From positions 30,955,481-31,019,480 of the forward strand of contig OY482859.1 of assembly GCA_960531495.1 (NCBI GenBank): a DNA stretch of 64,000 nucleotides, written 5' to 3'. Source of the stretch: Zeus faber (lineage: Eukaryota > Chordata > Actinopteri > Zeiformes > Zeidae). The notes beneath the pieces are model-generated. The model was given only the letters and a program-made list of their open reading frames with translations, was not told the origin of the DNA and did no database searches. Position 1 is the first letter of the stretch. Each line of letters starts with the position of its first letter. A program made the translations under genes and the position numbers. Positions 54,001 to 63,269 of the stretch are shown here, one piece after another.

Positions 54001-54493
54001 GGACTTCTGTCGATAGGGTGAGCAGCTTCAGATATCTGGGAGTCCACATCACAGAGGACTTAACATGGACTGTTCACACAGACACTCTGGTGAGAAAGGC
54101 GAGGCAGCGTCTCTACCACCTCAGGCAGCTGAGGAAATTCCGGGTCTCGGTGAGGATCCTCAAGTCCTTCTACTCTGGAGCAGTGGAGAGCATTCTGACA
54201 GGCAACATCACTGCCTGGTTTGGGAACTTCAATTTATTTTTATTGTATTTTATTCTTTATATTTTTATCTTATTATATAAGTATTCCACTTACTGTATTA
54301 CGTTTTAGGAGTCAGTTAGTCGGTCTATTAGAAAGGAATTTTCTACTTTTTTTTATTTTATTTTTTATTTTTTCCTAGGACATATTGTGTGCTATCACCG
54401 GGTGCGTTGCATTACATTTCACTGCATATATGTATGGAAGTATGTATATGTATGTGACAAATAAAAAATCTTGAATCTTGAATCTTGAATCTT
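51028..54493 (+). mobile_element. L2/CR1-like LINE with intact 5' end
   Basis: GAGCTG at 51022-51027 and 54494-54499 is a target duplication splitting the hAT frame. A GC-rich 5' UTR precedes an open frame from 51135: endonuclease (LANVQSLENKMDELRAR, LTETWL, VYIPPQADTDAALSVLYDVL, VVTGDFNRANL, FGKSDHAAISLL), with a one-base frameshift near 52265 just before PNQKPWVDKSIRCALN. A SINE (52467-52915) interrupts the linker at GDTRRLWEGL. Reverse transcriptase runs 52960-54228 in one frame ([70 protein letters not shown] near 53805, RYLGVHITEDLTW). The C-terminal ~90 residues present in the 48.9-kb copy are deleted at 54228. The tail is repeated TGAATCT. Confidence 0.93.
52467..52915 (-). mobile_element. 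tRNA-derived SINE (DANA/V-SINE-like), inserted in the LINE
   Basis: On the minus strand the head reads GTGGCGCAGTGCATTGCACT (box A region), then AAGGTCCTGGGTTCGATTCC (box B GGTTCGATTCC), core GTGTGGAGTTTGCATGTTCT and GGGGTTTCCTCCACC, 3' domain GGACAAGCCAGGATGGG, and a TTTCTTTC tail. CACAAG occurs at 52461-52466 and 52916-52921. Removing the insert joins the LINE frame as GDTRRLWEGL. The best-preserved of the three copies here. Confidence 0.93.
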
Positions 54494-54967
54494 GAGCTGC
54501 TTGATCTTAGAAGTCTAAAGGGCACAACAACAGGTAAGGACATTTATTAAGCTGTGTCCGATGCAATTGACAAGATGGGACTTAAATAGGACAAGATGTT
54601 GGGAATTTCAACGGATGCGGCTCCAGCAATGACAGGCGAGCACAGGAAACGGCCTCTATGGTGTACGCGAAGGTGCAAGAGAATGGAGGTGAGGCTGTTA
54701 AAATGCACTGTGTCATCCACCAAGAAGCCCTCTGTGCCAAGACAGTCCAGCTTGGCGATGTGATGAACACTGTTGCGAAAACTGTCAACATAATTCGAGC
54801 ATGGGGGCTCTACTACAGAGAATTTCAAGCTTTCCTATCTGATGGTGAAGCTAAATACGGGGACCTACTCTCACATTCTGTGTACGCTGGCTAAGTCGTG
54901 GCTCTGTGCTGCAGGTTTTTATTCCCTGAGATCAGAAATCGACCAGTTTTTGAAAGAGAAGGATTGA

Positions 54968-55510
54968 CCTTTTTCTTTTTTTTTTTTTTTTTTTAAACCT
55001 GTGCTGTCAGAATGCTGGGCATACAACATGGAGTATTTGTATGCCATTGCATCTAGGACAGAGTTAGTTTGTAGAGAGTAGAGATCAAATTCACAACCTG
55101 CAATGCAACTCTTTATTTATTGTTAAATCATCAAGAACTGCTGCAATAACTCTGTCCTGTGGATGACCTGTAGAATGACGAGAGCACAGTTTTTGGTTAT
55201 AAAGAACCACCATCAAGTCCCCTCTTTGGAGAAATATTTATCATGTTTGGGTCTATAAACAACTGATCACCACTTCAAGAGGGAGAGAATCACCACAGAT
55301 GAGACAAATAAACATAGAACCAAACAACATTTACACAAAAACATGAACATTGGACAACAACATGTATTGAAAAACAATTAATTAGGTCCATGAAAACTGG
55401 AACTACAACTGGTCATGTGGCCTCTTCCTGTCATAGTTATGGCAGTATAAGAGGGGGGAAAGGAGAGGAATGCAAGGAGGGTGCTTGGGTGCACTCGAAG
55501 CAAGTGTAGT

Positions 55511-55597
<87 letters not shown>

Positions 55598-56028
55598 TGT
55601 CAACCGGTGAGTGTACATGACTTATCCCCATTGGTACTGGTCGGTATTATGTTGTGGCACCTTCAAGCAGCGGAAAGGGCCCCGAAGCCCCGCGAACTCT
55701 GCAGCCTTGTAGACACCCTACAGCTGCAGGAGAGCCCGAGCACCCTGCCCTGCGCCACAGAAGACCCCCGGGCCCCTAGAGAAGCCAGAGGGCCGTGGAG
55801 CAACCCCCACACCCAGCGCTGAGGAGCATTACTCAGTCCCAGGGAGCACGAGGAGACCCCGAACCCCAAGGACACACACAAACAACCATCCCCCAGGTGC
55901 AGGAACAAGACGCAGCTGCAGGCAAAGAACCCGATCCGTGGGCGCCAGGCATGGACCGCAGGCCTGGATCCCGGCCCCACGCGAAAGACCGACACCCCGC
56001 CCGAACCGCCTGCCCCCCCATGCCCAAG
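54968..56028 (-). mobile_element. About 1-kb non-coding retroposon, family A, copy 2
   Basis: A T-tract at 54970-54994 (poly(A) on the minus strand) followed by the same ordered sequence as 19092-19830: ACCTGTGCTGTCAG, GTATTTGTATGCCATTGCAT, TCAAGAACTGCTGCAATAAC, CAGTCCCAGGGAG, AGACCGACACCCCGCCC. It carries a TG tract (55512-55596) and about 180 bases (55640-55825) absent from copy 1, while copy 1 extends further into the GC-rich end. It sits inside the hAT element. Confidence 0.75.
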
Positions 56029-56730
56029 AATGATGGGTCTGTCCGGCTCAACATACATATGTGAGCAAACATTTTCACTGTTAACTCTGAACAAAAGCAG
56101 ATTGAGAACCAAAATGACTGACAGCCATCTCTGTAATGTCCTTCGCATCTCAACCACCAAACTTACTCCGGACCTGCCAGCCATCCTTCAGTTCAAAGCA
56201 CAGCATCACTGCTCCCATTGAGTGCAACGCTGTTCCCATTATAGATGAGTTAAAAATATGACACAGTATTCATGTGTTAATAAGCCCAATTACATAATAA
56301 ATTCAATCAATTAAAGTTGATAATATTTTCTTACAAATGTTAGTTGATGTCTTAACAAGCCCAATAACTTATTTGCATAACACACTTGAAATATACCCAT
56401 CCCCTTTTCCCCTTATTTGTCCCCCTTTATACAGGGCTGTGAAGGGGGATCACCATCCTGACTAAGAAGCAATCTGGGGCTGCTGTTTTGAGAATGTGCT
56501 GCCAACCATTTTTGTAACAAAATAAATGAAAACTCATTAATGGAAAGCTGTGATGTAGGCTGGTTTTATTCTTTAAGCATATTCAATTATCAAGCATTAT
56601 TTGCCTACATTTGATTGATTTTGCTCACTTTAATACATTAGAGGTGAGGCGATATACCTCACCTCCAATGAGTGGCCCTTTGCATATTTTTCTGTATGTG
56701 GCCCTCAGTGAAAAAAGTTCTGGTCTACAG

Positions 56731-57365
56731 TAAGTACAAATTACAGTATTGCCGCACTCCTAATAAAAGGTCTCATACAGTATAGTAACAGTAGTAAAAG
56801 AAGTGGCACAGAGTAATGTCAAAAGTGAAAAAGTGGCATCCAGTAGTAACATGTCAGTCAGTCAGATTGCTATATAATGATAATAGCAGTCCATAATAAC
56901 ATTATTAATAACGGTAATAGTACAAAAATACAAATATAACAGCAGTCCTAATAAGTATCATCAATCTTAATACTCCAAGGTGGTACTAAATATCCAGTGT
57001 GCATAGTATAATCCAGATTTACAGTCCAAGATAGTATTATAGTGTCTCAAGCGGTATCATAATGTTGTTGTGAAAACAGTCCATTTCTAAAGTCCAAGGT
57101 GCAAAGTGATGTGGGGTGCGGGGGGGTAACTGGGGCTGGAGTCATAGGTGGAGTACAACAGTCTGATGAGCGCCAAATCAACGCCGGAAGTGTTTAATTG
57201 TGCATAAGGCGCTCCTCGTCAGTCTCGACTCTTCATAGAGGATGGCGTGACCTTCATCCTCATCCTCCTCTCTGCCACTACCTCCAGACTGTCCCGTTCA
57301 TGCCCAACAATGGAGTTGGCCTTCCTAACCAGCTTGTTCGGCCTGTAGGCTAAGTTTAGGGCTAA
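56731..57365 (-). mobile_element. L2/Rex-like LINE 3' fragment
   Basis: The minus strand encodes the LINE C-terminal motif as RPNKLVRKANSIVGHERDSL and EVVAERRMRMKVTPS (57240-57345), then decays. The remainder toward 56731 is AT-rich UTR-like sequence. 5'-truncated. Confidence 0.6.
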
Positions 57366-57775
57366 TTGTGGGGGGGTGGGGTGCTGGGGCACGGTCTGGT
57401 CCAGTCCTGCTGCACGCCTGCGTTGATCTAGTTGTGTTTTGCGTATCTCTCCCGGTGCTCGAATTTAAACTCAGTAGATACACCATACAATAGGCCTAGG
57501 GTTTGCTGTGTGGGTAGGGATGTGCTTCATCACTGTCCTGCAATTTTAATACACACACATACACACTCACACAAATTTTACCCTAAACAAAACACTACTA
57601 GACCAGGGTTTGTGGGGCAGGAGGGGTGCGAGTGACTCCGGTTCGAAATGCTTGGATGGCTTGTGCCCCCCAGACCCCGCAATTTTTCATTTAATTTTTT
57701 TTCACCTTTCACCTTTATTTAGTTCTTGGGGATACATTAAGGGGTGAACCCTTATTTTCAATGATGCCGAGATCA
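57366..57775. other. Intergenic, no gene recognised
   Basis: Only short CA-rich words near 57550; nothing else recognised. Confidence 0.45.
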
Positions 57776-58395
57776 GATTAGGCAGAAGAAAATAACTAAT
57801 AATAATAATAATAAATAATTTAAACAAGTCAAGAACACAATAAGAAAAAAAAACATCAACATTGGTTGAAACAATTCCTGGTTAAAACAATTACATTCTA
57901 AAACAATGAGATTTGTAAGAATATTTCTAAAATGTCCCAATGGTATCAAGTAATTAATATTTAAAGTACATTGTAGGTTATTCCACGAGTCTGTAGCACA
58001 AAATTCAAAAGCAGTCTTTCCGAGGTGTTGCACACGGGAACATTTAATGTAATCCAGTCCATATTTTGGTTTGATAAGCTCCTATATTGAGGTGGAATAG
58101 TGAAGTAATGTAAATTGGTAATTTCTTTAGGAGCGAATTTGTAAATAAACATATACCAGTGTTTATCTGGTTTCGCATAGAGCGAGGGCCAGCCAACTTT
58201 TTCATAGAGAGTACAATGATGGGTACTGTAGGTATCACCAATAATAAATCTAAGAGCAGAGTGATAAGTGATAGTGATAGTGATAGTGATAGTGTAAGAC
58301 AGAAAGTCATACAGTTTCAACAATTCTTTTTTTACTAAACATGGGAAAGCAGGTTCTATTTTGATAAAGAAAGACAAGTTTCAACCACAGCTCAC

Positions 58396-58521
58396 TTGGT
58401 ACTGGTCGGGATTATGTTGTGGCACCTCCAAGCAGCGGCAAGTGCCCTTAAGCCCCGCGAACTCCGCAGCCTTGTAGACACCATATGGCTGCAGGAGAGC
58501 CCGGAGCACCCTGCCCGACTG
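58396..58521 (-). repeat. Retroposon family A, copy 3 (fragment)
   Basis: TGGTACTGGTCGGGATTATG and AGCCCCGCGAACTCCGCAGC match copy 2 at 55634-55755. It is joined directly to the structured repeat D. Confidence 0.8.
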
Positions 58522-58805
58522 TGCTCCATTTCAGAGCAGAGTCCTTTAAAGGTCAGTATCGTTTTGTGGTGTGGGGATGGTGTGGTTTGAGCAGCCACAC
58601 CTGACCTGGATCTAGATAATTGGGGACCCAAGATCAGAGTGGCTGCATACCTGTTGCTCGTTGGTTGGTTTAATGAGCAACAGGTAAAACCCCCATCCCC
58701 ACACTCACTCAGGATAAGAGCCCTTGTCATGACATCTCTATCTGCTCCTGGGCTTATTCCAACTGGCCCTCTCTCTACAATAAATTGGCGTCTACAACCC
58801 TGTAG
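58522..58805 (+). repeat. Structured repeat D, copy 1 (LTR-like)
   Basis: Matches 61586-61860 almost throughout. The core 58569-58704 folds as an outer stem GTGTGGGGATG/CATCCCCACAC, a middle stem CAGCCAC/GTGGCTG and an inner hairpin ACCTGTTGCTCGTT/AATGAGCAACAGGT. It ends with a polyadenylation-like CAATAAATTGG. No coding potential. Confidence 0.75.
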
Positions 58806-59734
58806 ATTGATACAGTTTATCAATATGAACTCTAAAAGTGAGTTTATCATCAATCAAGATGCTGAAACATACAGTATATAGTGTGAGACTCTGTCAATAG
58901 CTGTACCAAGTAAAGTGCTAATCTGAAGTTTGCTATAGTCAATTTCCTTAACTCTTCTAAATAGGATATATTTGTATTTTCAGCATTTAACATAAGTTTG
59001 AGATCGATTATTGCCTCTTGAAGAACATTAAAAGGAAAGTTACTGATTGTCAATAGCGAATTGTAATGAGTCAGCACAGCAATATAAGATAGTGTGATCT
59101 GAGTAGAGATGGTCACTACAGGCAGACCGGACAATATCATTGATGTAAATTGTGAAAAGGACCGGTTCTAAAATCGAACCTTGAGGGACAAATTCTTATC
59201 TTGTTATCGATAAAAATGCAGATTGAACATTACCCGTTTTGAAGCACTGCTGTCTATCAGAGAGGTAGTTTTGGAACCATCTATAAGCATTAAGGTCACA
59301 GCCAATACTTAGCAGTCTGTGTAAGGGTAGGGAATGATCAATTGTATGAAAGGCTTTTGATAGGTCGATGAACAGAGCAGCACAATGCTTCTTTTTATCC
59401 ACTGCTGTCACAATATCATTTACAATTAAAGATGTTGCTGTGGTTAGCCCTGACTGGTGAGGGCTCAAGACAGAATACTGAGCTGGAAAAGTCATTGATT
59501 GTTTACTATTGATTCAAGTATTTTAGACAGACAGACAATTTAGAGATGGGACGATAGTTATTAAGATCACTTTTATCTCATCCTTTATGCAATAGAGTTA
59601 TGTGAGCAACTTTCCACAATTTGGGAATTATACCTGATAAAATTAAAAATATGTGTTAAATATTCGGAAATAATCATAGATTTACCAGATCTATGCTCAC
59701 ATTTTCAAAAAGGTGACCAGCTGCAGCAAAACGT

Positions 59735-59860
59735 TTATGTGGTGTAGTATGAGCAGCCACACCGGTCCTGGGTGATTGAGCCCAGGATCAGTGTGGCTGT
59801 ATACCTGTTCCTTGTTGATTGGTCTAACAAGCAACAGGTAAAACCCCCATCCCCATCCAT
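59735..59860 (+). repeat. Structured repeat D, copy 2 (divergent)
   Basis: Only the core is shared: CAGCCACAC/GTGTGGCTG with inner TCCTGGG/CCCAGGA, then ACCTGTTCCTTGTT/AACAAGCAACAGGT and AAAACCCCCATCCCCA. The outer stem is weaker than in the other copies. Confidence 0.75.
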
Positions 59861-60162
59861 GGAGGAGGTAACTGAATAGAGTATGCATGTATGGGACTCA
59901 CTGACGGTGGTGAATGCATTGCAGGAGTGCAGTGTGAGTCGAGTGTTTATGGAAAGTAGGCGGGATCCTTCATGGGTTGAGTCCATCCTTTAAAAGATCA
60001 GATATGCAGCTACAATCAGCTCAACTTTACATAAACCAAAACAGGGGGAGGGCAGTGGGCCTGATACAATGCATTGTTTTTTCATGTTTAAAATGGTGTT
60101 ATTGAGGTAGATCAAATATTTTTTTATCTGCCTCTTTATAAAAGTTAAAAGTTTTCTAAAAG

Positions 60163-60900
60163 TTAGAAAAACTTTTTATGTTTTATAAAAGACAAAAGTT
60201 TTTCTGATTGCTGTGTTTTAAGGTCGTTGGTGCTCACATGCACCACAACAGCGGAGATAGACGGGTGACAATGAATCAGCTGTGGGATTGCGACGTTAAT
60301 GTCCTTGACGTGTGCATCTGGGTGGCAGGAAGTGAGGCACCTGTTTAGCTGGACATGACAGACCATGGATGACCCAACAACTAGCACGGGCAAACAACCA
60401 GCACAACTGTCCTCAACAGCCTCCTGGGATGATATCCCAGGGTGCACGGCAGAGGTCCCAGGGTGCAAACTGACAGAGGAGCAAGGCAGGGTCCCGCGTG
60501 CATACCGCCCAGGCATGGACCAAGAGGAGGCAGAAGTGACAAGTGTCTTGGTGCCCTCACTGTCATGACGGACTGCAAACCTCCCTCCAGAGGGGGGAAC
60601 TCCTGCATATCCCTGACATCGATTGTGGGCTCCAAGGCTTGGAATCTGTTCTCCAGCTGGTGAGTCTCCGGCATAGAGTGGCGCAAGGAGTGCTTGCATC
60701 ACCGGCCCCTACTCGCTGCCAGGGTCCAGGGCTCTGCGGTGGAGCAGGGCCGGGACTCAGGCCCCTGATCCTCTATCACAGCCCGCGGGGCATCAGAAAG
60801 ACCCGACTCACACAGAGCAAGAGTGGGCCCAGGCCAAGGGAGTGGTGTCAAAGTCCGGTCCGATCACAGCCGAAGACACAGAGTAGAAGATATGCTTAGC
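60163..60900 (-). mobile_element. LINE ORF1 remnant with esterase-like (SGNH) domain
   Basis: The minus-strand frame 60702-60163 contains VLVVGSSMVCHVQLNRCL, then SISAVVVHVSTNDLKTQQSE, matching the GDS...GTND blocks of the SGNH-hydrolase domain found in ORF1 of some fish CR1/L2 LINEs (normally GDSM and HVGTND). The block I Asp and block III Gly are replaced, so catalysis would be lost. A coding-like GC-rich lead-in lies at 60700-60900. Position and strand fit the LINE reverse transcriptase at 57776-59640. Confidence 0.6.
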
Positions 60901-61585
60901 CTGGCCGCTGGTGATCAAAGTCAGATGCACACACAGTTTATCCTACAGGTTACAATTCCCAGGAGGGGCTATACATTCTAATAAGCACAAAAAAGTTTGG
61001 AAAATATTGAACTACCATACTCACTGAACTACAGTATACTGATATTACTATACTAGATGTGACGGCTGCAACAAACCACCGCACATAAAATTAGGGGTGG
61101 CCGATCAAACCAAGTGCTCCAGAACAAGGGGGGTGTCACTTTTTCTTTAGTTGTGTAAATGTATTTGGTAGTTAAAACTTGGTTGTTAACCCATTTAAAC
61201 ACAAATATTTTATATTTATGAAGTTAAATACTGTTGTCTTTGTTGTTTATGAATTAATCAATTTCTCCCCCCTTTTTATTTGGTACTGTACATGACCAGT
61301 TCTATATATATACTCAGTTTGCCATTTGTGGAAATGCTCCTGTTTCTGTTGAGTTACCTTTTTTTGTTTGTTGCTTGCATTATGTTTTGTTTTCATTGTA
61401 TGTTTACATGTTTACCCGCTGTCTCCCCTCTGAAAATGATGCAGGGAAGGGAAAGAGGAAATAGAGGGGATGCTGGCCACGAGCGACCATCAAGTTGAAG
61501 TTTAAGAGATTATTTGTCTGGCACCAGGTCAGTCTTTGCCAACCTCCAGTTGGTGGCCTCTTCTCACCTCCCCAGTTCCTTTACT
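60901..61585. other. Intergenic, no gene recognised
   Basis: No reading frame or repeat family recognised. Confidence 0.45.
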
Positions 61586-62141
61586 GCCCATTTCAGAGAA
61601 GAGTCGTTTAAGGGTCAGTATCATTTTGTGGTGTGGGGATTGTGTGGTTTGAGCAGCCACACCTGACCTGGATCTAGATAATTGGGGACCCAAGATCAGA
61701 GTGGCTGCATACCTGTTGCTCGTTGGTTGGTTTAACGAGCAACAGGTAAAACCCCCATCCCCACACTCACTCAGGATAGAAGCCCTTGTCATGACATCTC
61801 TATCTGCTCCTGGGCTTATTCCAACTGGCCCTCTCTCTACAATAAACTGGTGTCTACAACCCTGTCCCTGAAAACGCCACTTGGGTGGCGGGTGGTAGGC
61901 GAAACTGCCACACTGGCACCTGAACATGGATTCTCCGGCATGAGGAAGGGACACAGAGGGGCCGTTCGAAGACACCCTGGTGCGACCAGTGGGTCAACGG
62001 GCAGCCCCAGCACCAACCCTCTCCCGACTGGCAGGGGAGTAGGCTTTGGCCAGTTATTCTCCCTGGCCTCAGTTTGGTGTCGGGGGAATGTGTTGTGGGG
62101 ATGGTGTGGTTTGAGCAGCCACACCTGACCTCGATCTAGAT
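61586..62141 (+). mobile_element. Structured repeat D pair, possible TRIM-like element
   Basis: Copy 3 of repeat D (61586-61860; core 61631-61766 with ACCTGTTGCTCGTT/AACGAGCAACAGGT) is followed by a 230-base GC-rich spacer and then the start of copy 4 (about 62091-62141), which is cut by the hAT at 62142. A purine-rich CGGGGGAATG precedes copy 4. Two direct terminal repeats around a tiny non-coding centre is the layout of a terminal-repeat retrotransposon in miniature; a primer-binding site was not identified. Confidence 0.5.
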
Positions 62142-63268
62142 CAGGGTAGCCCACACTTTTTCAGCTTGCAAGCTACTTTTAAAATGACCAGGTCAAAATA
62201 GTCTACCTGCATTAAAAAATGCTAAATATACTTATTTATATATTTTCTGAGTATACTTTATACATACAATATATGTTGGCATACCTTGCATCACTGCATG
62301 AACCCTTATGGCACAATACAATGTAATCATTTATGGTCACTACCTTACTCTGATGACTTGCACTGAATGGTTTCGGCCAGGGTTGCATAGTCCGGACAGT
62401 AGCTGCTGGTAGCCAGCCTCAAGCAGGCTTCCAAATGATCATCAGTCATGGTGGAACGGTATTTGGACTTAATAATCTTCATGTGGGAAAAGGCTGACTC
62501 ACATAAATAAGTAGGGCCGAATAATGCAGGCAAGGAGGTAGCACATTTCCTCATGTTTGGGTACTTTTCCTCTGTGAGTAAGTTCCAAAACTGTCCATGA
62601 GCTCTGGACTTCAGCTAAATGTTAGCCTGTAGTGTCAACATCTCATCCTCTACTGCAGATGAGTTCAGGTGAAACAGTGTTGCAATTTTTGATGTGAGTG
62701 AATCAATCTCAATGTCTTCCCTAAATGGGGAGCACAAAAATGTACTAATTGGCTCGAGTAAAGCAAAGTCTTGAAACAGTTTGTCAAAGTCTGACAGACA
62801 ATTTTCAATCTGCTCTGTGTAGCGCGCACTGACAATTTGCGCACATGCCTTCCCTTGAGTCTCCAGCTCTGATGACAGAAGTTGCATTTTTCGTTTGAAA
62901 GCATTGACTGAACTGATCATGTTGACCACGGTTTTGTCTTTTCCTTGCAGCTCTAAATGAAGCTCATTCAACATGTTGGTCAGATCTGTTAAAAATACCA
63001 AGTCTAGCAGCCACTGATCGTCATTAAGTTGCTTGTACTCTTCCTTTTTTTCTGACAAGGAGAAACTCCTTTATCTCCAGACAACGCTCATGAAATCTCT
63101 GCAGGAATTTCCCCCTACTAAGCCATCTCACGTCAGTGTGTAGCAAGAGGTCAGTTGCAGTCAGCCTCCTCCAGTTGGACAGCCGTCCTTGAAGAAATCT
63201 CGCTCGAATAGAACAGGCGATTTTTGTTGCCATATCCATTAACTCTTTCATGTTTAGCATTTTAGCAA
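62142..63268 (-). mobile_element. hAT transposase remnant
   Basis: The terminus CAGGGTAGCCCACACTTTTT starts at 62142. On the minus strand the coding part reads LLLHTDVRWLSRGKFLQRFH (63260-63024), then YKQLNDDQWLLDLVFLTDLT, LHLELQGKDKTVVNMISSVN, and, after a stop near 62615, CATSLPALFGPTYLCESAFS with KSKYRSTMTDDHLEACLRLA (dimerisation domain, to 62345). The N-terminal half would lie to the right but is cut off by the L1 at about 63270. The frame changes near 63040-63060. Related to SCAND3/GTF2IRD2-like hAT proteins. Confidence 0.85.
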
Positions 63269-63269
63269 A

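Larger units (their letters stand above)
50616..56730 (+). mobile_element. hAT transposon hosting nested insertions
   Basis: The left end CAAGGTTGTCCAAACTATGG and right end AAAAAAGTTCTGGTCTACAG behave as diverged hAT termini. Transposase pieces in order: RNTVVRRIEDLSANLKHQVS to GVDDNFCITEEL (50845-51027), then after the LINE ELLDLRSLKGTTTG (54497 on), VYAKVQENGGEAVKMHCVIH, LGDVMNTVAKTVNIIRAWGL, a shifted VRWLSRGSVLQ block (about 54885) and SLRSEIDQFLKEKD. After the ~1-kb retroposon comes the dimerisation domain STYICEQTFSLLTLNKSRLR, ending at the stop at 56219. The N-terminal zinc finger and roughly 200 residues before the dimerisation domain are missing. The protein family is close to GTF2IRD2/ZBED-like hAT transposases. 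Not a functional host gene. Confidence 0.85.
57776..59640 (-). mobile_element. LINE reverse transcriptase, split by a repeat insertion
   Basis: Minus strand, N- to C-terminal: LSPHQSGLTTATSLIVNDIV and ALFIDLSKAFHTIDHSLPLH with FQNYLSDRQQCFKTGNVQSA (59200-59480), a decayed palm segment with LTESHTIYCM and LQEAIIDLKLMLNAE (58850-59140), then, across an insertion at about 58385-58805, YHSALRFIIGDTYSTHHCTL, EKVGWPS, the block FAPKEITNLHYFTIPPQYRS, and LNINYLIPLGHFRNILTNLI (57773-58300). Jockey/CR1-type by motif style. Several stops and frameshifts. A TAGTGA hexamer is expanded at 58263-58292, giving (TI)n in the frame. Probably the downstream half of the element whose ORF1 lies at 60163-60900. 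Confidence 0.8.

Noticed and set aside
50842-56219. Possible domesticated GTF2IRD2/ZBED-like host gene
   Set aside because: Transposon termini, missing domains, frame breaks and three inserted elements indicate a dead hAT copy.
62345-63260. Possible host gene of SCAND3/ZBED type
   Set aside because: A transposon terminus adjoins it, the frame is interrupted and the N-terminal half is cut off by an L1.
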